DNA from: Irpex lacteus
Lineage: Eukaryota > Basidiomycota > Agaricomycetes > Polyporales > Irpicaceae
Direction of reading: 5' to 3'
Length of the DNA stretch: 12,682 bases
Assembly (NCBI GenBank): GCA_001986395.2
Contig: MQVO02000260.1
Location: 1-12,682 of the forward strand
Below, piece after piece: positions 1 through 6,074 of the stretch. Every line of letters begins with the position of its first letter. Positions within the stretch are counted from its first letter, which is position 1. Below the pieces are notes generated by a model that was given only the letters and a program-made list of their open reading frames with translations, ran no database searches and was not told the DNA's origin. The position numbers and the translations under genes are program-made.

Positions 1-213
1 AAAATAAGAAATATCAGAATTATTCTATTATGATAATCCTCTGACAAATGTTAAATAAAATAAATAAAATAAAAAATAAATATAGTCCCCAAAAAACTAG
101 GAATTAGAATTAATTCTAACTAGTTTTTTTGGGTTACAGTATAAATTTAATTAATAAGGTAGTAAAATAAAATAATAGTAAATATGAACTATGAAAATAA
201 AAAATATAATTAA
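1..213. other. AT-rich non-coding leader
   Basis: This stretch is dominated by runs of A and of TAAA/TAAAA. The only distinct structure I see is the palindromic element at 87-133. No gene, tRNA or rRNA motif was recognised. An in-frame TAA at 211-213 closes the frame just before the next reading frame begins. Confidence 0.5.
87..133. repeat. Dispersed palindromic element, copy 1
   Basis: This is the first of five near-identical hairpin elements. The outer arms are CCCAAAAAACTAG (88-100) and CTAGTTTTTTTGGG (120-133). The inner arms are GAATTA (101-106) and TAATTC (111-116), around a GAAT loop instead of the GAAA loop of the next three copies. A three-base TAA bulge lies on the 3' side. Elements of this kind (double-hairpin or GC-cluster-like) are known as mobile short repeats in fungal mtDNA; mobility here is inferred from dispersal. 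Confidence 0.9.
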
Positions 214-510
214 ATGAAAAAAGATTTTTTAAAATGAAAAGAGATATGATTATATATAATCTTAAATAAAGAGATTAATAATAAAGAATTAAAATTATTA
301 AATGAGATAAAGATAATAAATTTATTAGAAAATGAGAATAATACATTAAAAAATAAGATTTTAATGGAAAATAGATTATTAAATATTCAAAAGATTAATG
401 AATTAGATAATTGAAGAAGTGCAGTATATAAATTTAATAAAAATACTTTAATAAATATAATGATAAATGATAAATTAAATGAATTTTTTAAATCTAAAAA
501 CAAAAAATAA
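214..510 (+). CDS. 98-aa hypothetical mitochondrial protein (genetic code 4)
   Basis: This frame runs from ATG at 214, straight after an in-frame TAA, to TAA at 508. It is open only if TGA is read as Trp; TGA codons lie at 235, 247 and 412 and there is no TGG. That matches native fungal mitochondrial decoding and differs from the plasmid-type genes downstream, which use TGG. The product is about 98 residues, rich in Lys, Asn, Glu, Leu and Ile, with a likely coiled-coil middle (about residues 20-65) and a basic C-terminus (S-K-N-K-K). I see no membrane segment and do not recognise a family. It lies 77 bases before rns on the same strand. Low-complexity AT-rich sequence can give chance frames, so expression is not certain. 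Confidence 0.5.
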
Positions 511-560
511 AAAATATAAATAAAAGAGACAATAAATATTGCTTAAGGCATATACAATAC

Positions 561-582
561 AACAAATTAATTATAATTTGTT
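561..582 (+). promoter_or_regulatory. Hairpin just upstream of rns
   Basis: A perfect 9-bp stem, AACAAATTA (561-569) with TAATTTGTT (574-582), closes an ATTA loop. It ends about six bases before the inferred 5' end of rns. A hairpin here could mark the processing site of the rRNA precursor; that role is inferred from position only. Confidence 0.35.
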
Positions 583-587
583 TAATT

Positions 588-2294
588 TAACGAAAGAATT
601 TAATTTTGGTTCCGATTTAACGTTATTCAGTAGTCTAAGACATGCAAATCTTTTTCTTCGAAATTAATATTAGAAGAAAAGGTGTAAAGGTGAGTAATAT
701 AAGTTTAGATACCCTAAAGTCTTCTTAGATAGGAGATATTTCTTAAATTTTTTAATTTAAGAGAAATAATTAGCTATTTTTATTAATAAAGGAAATTTTC
801 CGCTTTAGGATTCGATTTATTTTGATTAGGTTGTTGGTATGGGTAATGGCCTACCAAGCCTACGATCGAAAGCTATGCTTGAAAGAGCCTCTAGCCACAT
901 TGGGAATGGAATCTCCCTAGTAGAGTTATCTACCAGCAGTCAAGAATATTAGTCAATGCTCGAAAGAGTGAACTAGCTAACTGAAATCACTTTAGAAGTG
1001 ATAACGTAAGGGAAAATAATGATATTACCTTACTATAAGTGTTGTCCAAATCTGGTGCCAGAAGACTCGGTAAGGCCAGGAACGCGAACGTTAGTCATCT
1101 TAAACAGGCGTAAAGGGTGAGTAGGCAACTTTAAAATTCTAATTTTTTAAAAATAGCAAATAAAAAAGAGGAAAAGTAGAAGATAGAATCTAGTATAGGA
1201 AAAAATAAAATCGAGAATAAAGGTTAAAATCTGCAGTAAACTCGATAGAATACTAAAGGCGAAGGCATTTTTCCAATAAAGATTGACGCTGAGGAACGAA
1301 GGATAGGGCAAGAATCAGGATTAGATACCCTGGTACTCCTTTCTGTCAACAATGAATGGTAGTCACTAAAAAATATTAGTGTCAATGTTAACACGTTAAC
1401 CATTCCGCCTTGTGAGTACGATTGCAAAATTGAAAACAAAAAAATTAGTCGGTCTCGAAGCAAACGAAGTGAAGCATGTTATTTAATGCGATAATCCGCG
1501 TAAAATCTTACCAGTTCTTGCATATGAAAATCTAAATCTATCTACCTAACCCAAAAAACTAGGAATTAGAAATAATTCTAACTAGTTTTTTTGGGGATTT
1601 TTAGAAATAAAAACAAAGGATAGACAAGAAATTAAGATGAGTAAATACAGGTGTTGCATGGCTGTCGTCAGTCCGTGTCTTGAGAAGTTAGGTTAACTCC
1701 ACTAAACGGACGAAATCCCTGATGTTAATTTTTACTTAACATACAAATGGTATCGATAGGATTCCATTTTGGGGCTAAGACAAGTCGTTATGGCCCTCAT
1801 GAACTGGGCTATAGACGTGCCACAAAGACTAAACAAAATGATGCAATACCCTCTCGAAATTAATTTATCTATATTTATAGATCAGGTTAATTTGTTGCTT
1901 TTTCTTATTCTTTTTTTTATTAAGAAGAATAAGGTATAGTAATTTGAGAATTAGGAGGAGCTAATCATCAAATATAGTCATATATATGAATATGTCAGAT
2001 TGTCACCTGTAACTCGGTGGCATGAAGAAGGAATTTCGAGTAATCGTTGAAAATTACGCAACGGTGAAGTGTTAATTCGGGATGAACTAACCGTCTGTCG
2101 CTGGGAAGGAGCTTGGGTTCAAGGAAACTGATGAGTATTTATTATTTTTTCTTAGGTTTTAGTTTTAATATTTTTTAGTAAATTTATATTTAAAACACCT
2201 AGTTAATAATTTTGTCTATAAAGTGAATTAACTTGGGTAACATCTCAAAAGTCATAGCAAGGTAGCTGTACTGGAAAGTGTAGCTGGATAATAA
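588..2294 (+). rRNA. rns: Mitochondrial small-subunit (16S-like) rRNA
   Basis: The gene aligns end to end with bacterial 16S rRNA. The 5' end resembles the GAAGAGTTTGATCATGGCTC region (from about 591). The fungal mtSSU primer site MS1 is exact at 934-958. The 530 loop is at about 1057-1115 (GGTGCCAG, then GGCGTAAAGGG). AGGATTAGATACCC lies near 1317. GCATGTTATTTAATGCGATA is at 1474-1493 (about E. coli 950), GCATGGCTGTCGTCAG near 1658, and CTAACCGTCTGTCGC near 2088 replaces the universal 1400 decoding sequence. The 3' end is near GTAGCTGGAT (2279-2290), with no anti-Shine-Dalgarno CCTCC, as usual in fungi. At about 1.7 kb it is longer than bacterial 16S because of AT-rich expansions near 1140, 1880-1935 and 2140-2215 and a palindromic insertion at 1550-1595. 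The ends are estimated to within about 10 bases. It appears intact. Confidence 0.95.
1550..1595. repeat. Palindromic element copy 2, inside rns
   Basis: The outer arms CCCAAAAAACTAG and CTAGTTTTTTTGGG enclose GAATTA-GAAA-TAATTC. It sits between the GTAAAATCTTACC motif and GGTGTTGCATGGCTGTC, the variable V6 (helix 33-34 side) part of rns. Being a perfect hairpin in a variable loop, it should extend a surface helix without breaking the core. No other rns copy is available here to prove insertion. Confidence 0.9.
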
Positions 2295-2394
2295 ATTTAT
2301 TTATACCCCCTTTGTACTTAAAGAAAAATAATTAAATAATATATCTAAATCTTAATACTTAGATAAAATAGATTTACTACTTTACTAAATTAAA
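2295..2394. other. AT-rich spacer after rns
   Basis: Spacer with short TA-rich runs and CTAAAT/ATTTAG-type pairings. I see no gene. It joins rns to the divergent LSU-like stretch on the same strand. Confidence 0.4.
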
Positions 2395-2784
2395 TTACTA
2401 CTACAGTTGAAACAGTTGGAGTACAAGCTGTTTGGTTTAGAATAATTAGTTTTATGGGGGAGGGTCTCTAAGGTACTGATAGTTAAAGCTACTACTGATG
2501 AGGAGTTCCTTAGAATATCTATAATATTTATATAGATCAGGAAAATAATAAAATTAAAGAAAGTAGAGTAAGTACTTTTCACCTAAAAAGGAAAATTAAA
2601 TAAAATAAATAAAACAATAAATAAAATGATTAAAGAGTATTCTATAATCTTAAATTGTTCTCCCATTTTATTTAGTCACAGAGTTCCGTAATAGATTAAT
2701 TTAGTAAATATAAATTTATTCGGGCTGCTATATTCTTATAATAAAACTTTTCTAGGATAAAATTAAGTTAATAATAGTATAACA

Positions 2785-2831
2785 CCCAAAAAACTAGGAA
2801 TTAGAAATAATTCTAACTAGTTTTTTTGGGG
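2785..2831. repeat. Palindromic element copy 3
   Basis: This copy has the same arms and GAAA loop as copy 2, ending in GGGG. It lies within the LSU-like stretch, about 80 bases before copy 4. Copies 2, 3 and 4 are identical through the CCC...GGG core, which suggests recent spread or concerted evolution. Confidence 0.9.
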
Positions 2832-2908
2832 AACTTATTAAAAATATAAAAATATAAAAAGAGTTTGTAGTAGCTGTAGTATGGAATAACCCTCCGAATA
2901 TTCCTATA

Positions 2909-2955
2909 CCCAAAAAACTAGGAATTAGAAATAATTCTAACTAGTTTTTTTGGGG
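2909..2955. repeat. Palindromic element copy 4
   Basis: The core is identical to copy 3 and again lies on the + orientation, with the single extra T in the 3' arm. It directly follows the LSU-like motif at 2878-2908. Confidence 0.9.
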
Positions 2956-3060
2956 ATTTGGCTAAAAATAAAAGAGATAAATTATCATAGACTATAAAAA
3001 CGGAGATAAGCAAGATAGTAATTGTTGCTCTTGAATACAATATAGATTCTTTAAATTAAG

Positions 3061-3243
3061 AAAAGATTATTAAAAGAGTGTATACTGTCTAATATTATTT
3101 TATAAAGACTTTGCCCCCTTTACTAATATTAAACTAACATTGACAGTGTTATAACTTATAATATATTATGAATTCATTTATTGTATTTTCAGTTTTTCTT
3201 AAATAACAATATTTACAAATCCTTTTCACTCTATTTTATTTTA
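3061..3243. other. AT-rich stretch without recognised gene
   Basis: AT-rich sequence following the LSU-like motifs. It contains a T/C-rich segment near 3115 and TGACAGTGTTATAAC near 3142. I could not assign these to any LSU helix, tRNA or protein frame. It may be the tail of the LSU-like piece. Confidence 0.3.
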
Positions 3244-3354
3244 AGTACCAAGCATATCCACCGAGCCCACTTTGTGGATAGTGGATTGTAAATAAGTGGG
3301 TTTTTAGTAGACAAAGCAAAATTAGTTGTCACATTTTGCACTTGGTTATGTACT
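3244..3354 (+). ncRNA. Candidate structured RNA of unknown identity
   Basis: About 110 bases with several complementary arms. The outer stem is AGTACCAAG (3244-3252) with CTTGG (3341-3345) and GTACT (3350-3354), with a TTAT bulge. TATCCAC (3255-3261) pairs perfectly with GTGGATA (3274-3280). GCCCAC (3265-3270) can pair with GTGGGT (3296-3301). GCAAAAT (3316-3322) pairs with ATTTTGC (3333-3339), and GACAA (3310-3314) with TTGTC (3326-3330). Some pairings exclude each other or would form pseudoknots. It has higher GC than its flanks and ends 21 bases before tRNA-Leu. It does not match RNase P RNA core motifs, a tRNA, or any LSU helix I could recall. It may still be an rRNA fragment. Confidence 0.35.
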
Positions 3355-3375
3355 GTTATTATACTATTTTGTCCA

Positions 3376-3458
3376 GCGAGTGTGCCGAAATGGTAGCCGG
3401 GTGAATCTTAGGAATTCATGATTATTTTATCATAAGAGTTCAAGTCTCTTTACTCGTA
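3376..3458 (+). tRNA. trnL: tRNA-Leu(UAG)
   Basis: The acceptor arm GCGAGTG (3376-3382) pairs with TACTCGT (3451-3457), with two G-U pairs and discriminator A. The anticodon stem TGAAT/ATTCA encloses loop CTTAGGA, giving anticodon TAG. A long variable arm (TGAT...ATCA) marks a class II Leu tRNA. The T-arm has loop TTCAAGT. The tRNA precedes the LSU-like leader of the 120/466-codon gene pair and could punctuate the transcript. Confidence 0.9.
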
Positions 3459-3605
3459 AATAAAATAATAACATTAACTTTTTTAATAATACTAATAAAA
3501 TAATTATACTCTATACTACTAAATTAATTATCCACATAAAATTGATTATCTATTATAAAACTTCAGTATCATATAAAAGGAGTATTATGGATTAAAATTA
3601 ACATA
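3459..3605. other. AT-rich spacer
   Basis: AT-rich spacer between tRNA-Leu and the leader of the next gene. AAAAGGAGT near 3578 is the only purine-rich spot. No gene is seen. Confidence 0.35.
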
Positions 3606-3619
3606 TACAAACAAAATTT

Positions 3620-3745
3620 CACATGTTGAGAACCTCTGAGATAATTCTACATATCCACTGTAGCAGAGTAAGTATTAACTAGTTACACGAAACAAATGTG
3701 ATATTTTGTGGGCAACAGACCCTGAAGTTTAAGTACTTATTAATT
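3620..3745 (+). rRNA. LSU-5'-like leader, diverged copy
   Basis: This resembles the leader at 5895-6062. A CTACA...TGTAG hairpin (3648-3664) is followed about 55 bases later by a GTGGGCA block and then the 19-base element at 3718-3736. That element resembles the 23S rRNA segment CTGAAACATCTAAGTACC (about E. coli 205-222) but is one base shorter. The TATAACCGGC motif of the other copy is not visible here, so this copy is more diverged. It is either an LSU duplicate or a plasmid-derived leader. Confidence 0.38.
3718..3736 (+). promoter_or_regulatory. 19-base shared upstream element, copy A
   Basis: gaccctgaagtttaagtac occurs here and again, exactly, at 6028-6046. In both places it ends 28 bases before the ATG of a plasmid-type gene. 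A role in transcription, RNA processing or translation is inferred from the identical spacing. Derivation from LSU rRNA helix 13-14 is the other explanation. Confidence 0.6.
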
Positions 3746-3764
3746 TATCAACACTATATACAAA

Positions 3765-4127
3765 ATGACAATCATACCAACAATCACAGTATTATTAGAA
3801 AATATATTCTTTATATTTTCAATATTTATTATTTTATCAATTCTAATAATACCAATAATATTACCCTTAATTTGGATAATTAATTTAGTAGAAATTCTCT
3901 ACGATCAAATATTTTATATTAGAAGATATTATGATCAATCATCAATTCTAATACAATACTACAATAGATGGACATTCATTACAATTTTAGCATTATTAAT
4001 AATATTTTTAATATATTATTTATTTCTATATATATTATATATGGATCTCTACTCACTTATCTTCACACCTTCAGTAATAGAAACACCCAGCTTAATGGGT
4101 TATATATCCTCTTATTTTAAGACCTAG
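3765..4127 (+). CDS. 120-aa hypothetical membrane protein
   Basis: This frame runs from ATG at 3765, 28 bases after the 19-base shared element, to TAG at 4125. The product is extremely hydrophobic. A long Ile/Leu-rich segment at residues about 10-42 could hold one long or two short helices. A second segment lies at about 70-92. Between them is a polar, Tyr- and Arg-containing stretch (YIRRYYDQ near residue 51). Trp is coded by TGG. The next gene begins with ATG directly after this stop codon, so the two are probably co-translated from one transcript. I do not recognise the family. Its position between an LSU-like leader and a large membrane protein, upstream of a plasmid-type DNA polymerase, suggests plasmid origin. 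It could be a holin-like or assembly partner of the next gene, but nothing in the sequence proves that. Confidence 0.7.
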   Translation: MTIIPTITVLLENIFFIFSIFIILSILIIPIILPLIWIINLVEILYDQIFYIRRYYDQSSILIQYYNRWTFITILALLIIFLIYYLFLYILYMDLYSLIFTPSVIETPSLMGYISSYFKT

Positions 4128-5528
4128 ATGATAAAGAAAAATAATTTAAATATGAAAAAATTACAAGACCAAATCGATAAACTTAATGCTGCGAATAAAC
4201 CAGCATCAATTAGTACAAATAAAATCTTATCACTATTTGCTCTTACATCAATAATAGCCTACGCACATAAATTACCAGGTTTTTCTAAATTGTCAAATAT
4301 ATTAAAACTATGGTATGGTAAAACAAGATGGTGGAGCCTGTTAGTTAATCTTAGAAAAGGATTTATTATTCTTAATGCATTGATCGGAGTTTATGCTACA
4401 TTTAAACTAACAGGATTCAGCACAGATAATCTTTTAGGAGGTTTCGTTGGTGTAGGTCACACATACTTTGAAATGTTATATTATGGAATAAGAAGACTAT
4501 TTGGTTGGATTTACTCATTCTTTGATGATTGGCTATTACCTAAACCACCAACAACACCTTCATGGTATTGGTGGGGTCCTAAGGAACATACATGGTACAC
4601 AAGAGAAATGGTGCCAAATGGTTTAGGTAAAGTAATGGAAATTCCACACAACTTTGTAACCCCTACTAGTGATAATCTAATAGATAAATTTATAAATCAT
4701 AATAATAACACAAGTTGGTCAACAACAGCGTATAATACTATATGGTATATTATAGTAGGATCAGCTATTGCAGCAAGTGCTTATTTTGGTTATAATTTAT
4801 GGAAAGATCCTAGTATAATAACATCTCTATTTCCATGGAATAATCCAAATGATCATGGTGGAGGAGGTGGAGGAGAAGTATTAAATACAGTAGGTGTATT
4901 ACATTCATACACAAGATCTGTATTAAATATTTTTAATCCATTTAGCTACTATGTGTCAGATGCACAAAATCACACTGACTTCTTGAACTTCATGCATAAT
5001 CAAAATGATGCTATTCATGCAGATAGAAGATATTATCCATTCACAGAAATAAATCCTTATGATAGATGGTATAGAAGATTATCTACACAATTGTTTGGAG
5101 AATCACCAACAGATCTATTTAGAAGAATGAGATTAAGAGAAAATGCTTTTAATGCTTTTTCACCTTATAATCAAATACCAATTACTGCTACAACAACAGC
5201 TACAGAATCAATTGCACAAGCAATAGGAACTGTAGGATTAAGAACAAGTGAAATTGCACCTTCTCATGTAGATGGTGGATTATCTTATGTAAATCATATA
5301 ATAAACTCAGTTCCACAAACACCAGAAATAGGAAGTAGAAGATTAGCTATTGATTTACCATCTCAATTAATGACTGGTGGAAATGAATGGGCAAATTGGG
5401 GTAATTCTGAATTCGTTGAAGCATCAGGAAATGATTCTGGTAGCGATTCAGGAAGTGACACAATTGTTCAATCATCATCATCATCTTCATCTGAAGAAGA
5501 AGAAGATATTACGGATGGAATTAATTAA
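4128..5528 (+). CDS. 466-aa hypothetical membrane protein with Ser/Asp/Glu tail
   Basis: ATG at 4128 abuts the previous stop; the gene ends with TAA at 5526. The N-terminus is basic (MIKKNNLNMKK). Likely membrane segments lie at residues about 33-46, 78-96 and 204-222. A Trp-rich segment at 140-157 contains WYWWG. A Gly run (about 244-249) separates the membrane part from a soluble region with many Arg/Tyr (299-335). The end (about 432-462) is a Ser/Asp/Glu-rich tail with SGSDSGSD, a Ser run and EEEED. TGG codes all Trp. No enzyme motif is visible and I do not recognise the family. The architecture (membrane anchor, glycine hinge, acidic low-complexity tail) and placement next to a protein-primed polymerase fit a plasmid- or virus-like membrane or structural protein, but that is inference. 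A 3' motif shared with dpo follows five bases after the stop. Confidence 0.8.
   Translation: MIKKNNLNMKKLQDQIDKLNAANKPASISTNKILSLFALTSIIAYAHKLPGFSKLSNILKLWYGKTRWWSLLVNLRKGFIILNALIGVYATFKLTGFSTDNLLGGFVGVGHTYFEMLYYGIRRLFGWIYSFFDDWLLPKPPTTPSWYWWGPKEHTWYTREMVPNGLGKVMEIPHNFVTPTSDNLIDKFINHNNNTSWSTTAYNTIWYIIVGSAIAASAYFGYNLWKDPSIITSLFPWNNPNDHGGGGGGEVLNTVGVLHSYTRSVLNIFNPFSYYVSDAQNHTDFLNFMHNQNDAIHADRRYYPFTEINPYDRWYRRLSTQLFGESPTDLFRRMRLRENAFNAFSPYNQIPITATTTATESIAQAIGTVGLRTSEIAPSHVDGGLSYVNHIINSVPQTPEIGSRRLAIDLPSQLMTGGNEWANWGNSEFVEASGNDSGSDSGSDTIVQSSSSSSSEEEEDITDGIN
5448..5505 (+). repeat. Low-complexity Ser/Glu codon run
   Basis: Near the end of the 466-codon gene, AGC/TCA/GAT-type codons repeat, with a run of TCA/TCT followed by GAA codons. 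This is a simple-sequence region prone to length change and encodes the acidic tail. Confidence 0.6.
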
Positions 5529-5772
5529 TTTAGTAGTATAGAGTAAAATTATTTTTATTTATTCGGAGCGAGCAAATAAAATTATAAAAGATATTTGATT
5601 ATATATTCAATTTATTTTGTTTTATTTTAATTTATTTTGTTTAATTTTGTTTAGCGAGTGATAAGTTAATTGTTTATTTGATCCTGTACTATATATGGGG
5701 TATACTAATTTATTTAAATTTAATGGGGTATAATAATATTTTTAAAATTAATCTGTATCTGGATCTGGATAA
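5529..5772. other. Intergenic region between ORF466 and tRNA
   Basis: AT-rich. It holds the TAGTATAG motif at 5534-5550, several ATTTATTTTGTTT runs, and two copies of ATGGGGTATA about 28 bases apart (near 5696 and 5723). AGCGAGTGATAAGTTAATTG at 5653 resembles a tRNA acceptor/D-arm start, but no tRNA can be completed. No gene is seen. Confidence 0.4.
5534..5550 (+). terminator. Shared 3' motif, copy 1 (after ORF466)
   Basis: TAGTATAGAGTAAAATT begins five bases after the ORF466 stop. Related strings lie at the dpo stop (8847) and at the end of the LSU fragment (9856). It may be an RNA 3'-end processing signal, like the yeast mitochondrial dodecamer in concept only. The role is inferred from repeated position. 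Confidence 0.4.
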
Positions 5773-5844
5773 TTAGGATTTAGTTTAATGGTAAAACACA
5801 AGGATTCCTAACCTTTTAATTCAGTTCGAGTCTGAAATCCTAAA
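5773..5844 (+). tRNA. tRNA, tentatively Arg(CCU), odd anticodon loop
   Basis: The acceptor TTAGGAT (5773-5779) pairs with ATCCTAA (5837-5843), discriminator A. The D-stem is GTTT/AAAC with loop AATGGTA. The T-arm is TTCAG/CTGAA with loop TTCGAGT. The anticodon stem pairs best as AAGG (5800-5803) with CCTT (5812-5815), leaving an eight-base loop ATTCCTAA. With T33 at 5806 and A37 at 5810 the anticodon is CCT (Arg, reads AGG). With T33 at 5805 it would be TCC (Gly), but pairing is then poor, and a well-formed tRNA-Gly(UCC) exists at 10870. An A-C mismatch at 31-39 with a normal loop is the alternative to an eight-base loop. Confidence 0.65.
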
Positions 5845-5894
5845 TAAAATAAAATATAAATTTTTAAAAATGTAATAAATTAAATTAAAATATA

Positions 5895-6062
5895 AAAGAG
5901 GTGAACTTGTAATTATAACCGGCAATCACATACATGAAATATATTAACATGAAGTCAGTTATCTACAGTTGTAGTGTGTATGGTAATGTTTATTCTTAAA
6001 TGAAAAAATATATTAGTGGGGGCAGTGGACCCTGAAGTTTAAGTACCTACCGGGTTTATAAA
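5895..6062 (+). rRNA. rnl: LSU rRNA 5' piece (about E. coli 95-235), better-preserved copy
   Basis: GAGGTGAACTTG and ATTATAACCGGCAAT (5899-5928) resemble the 23S segment GGTGATATGAACCGTTATAACCGGCGAT (about 95-125). A CTACAGTTGTAG hairpin (5963-5974) stands where 23S has its GTGTGTTTCGACACAC hairpin. CCCTGAAGTTTAAGTACCTA near 6031 resembles AACTGAAACATCTAAGTACC (about 203-222) at roughly the right distance (112 versus about 90 bases). After that the sequence runs into the dpo start instead of continuing to the AGTAGCGGCGAGCGAA segment. The piece begins about 50 bases after the upstream tRNA. It is either a live 5' LSU fragment or a remnant used as the dpo leader. Confidence 0.55.
6028..6046 (+). 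promoter_or_regulatory. 19-base shared upstream element, copy B
   Basis: Identical to 3718-3736 and, like it, separated from the following ATG by exactly 28 bases. A GTGGG(GG)CA block precedes both copies. Confidence 0.6.
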
Positions 6063-6074
6063 GTAAAAATAAAA

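Larger units (their letters stand above)
2395..3060 (+). rRNA. rnl: Possible divergent LSU rRNA piece (domain II)
   Basis: No protein frame fits this stretch, but a collinear series of motifs resembles 23S rRNA from about E. coli 455 to 800. 2406-2430 matches the TGAAACC...GTACAAGC segment (about 465-485). 2661-2690 resembles the TTTTGTATAATGGGTCAGCGAGTT segment (about 535-560). 2878-2908 resembles the GTATAGACCCGAAACCC region (about 655-690). 3000-3027 (CGGAG, then TAGTAATTGTTG) resembles CTGGAGGACCGAACCGACTAATGTTG (about 740-765). Each match is partial, but the order is right. Two palindromic elements interrupt it. The segment holding CAGTACCGTGAGGGAAAG is not visible. It could be a live fragment, a decayed duplicate or partly coincidence. 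The boundaries are soft. Confidence 0.42.

Noticed and set aside
1224..1463. Minus-strand 79-codon open frame
   Set aside because: It lies wholly within rns, opposite conserved 16S motifs such as AGGATTAGATACCC; its composition follows the rRNA.
2385..2582. Minus-strand 65-codon open frame
   Set aside because: It is antisense to the LSU-like motif at 2406-2430, has no protein features beyond AT-driven hydrophobic residues, and ends with no supporting context.
2855..2905. LSU segment AGTAGCGGCGAGCGAA (about E. coli 245-275)
   Set aside because: TAGTAGCTGTAGTATGG looks similar, but the alternative match to about 655-690 agrees with the order of the neighbouring motifs and fits better.
2300..3360. 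Mitochondrial RNase P RNA (rnpB)
   Set aside because: The conserved P4 halves (GAGGAAAGTC-like and ACAGAAA-like) are not visible anywhere in the stretch.
3698..3883. Plus-strand 61-codon frame
   Set aside because: It overlaps the 19-base shared element and the start of the 120-codon gene in another frame; its Asn/Ile/Tyr content is typical of out-of-frame AT-rich DNA.
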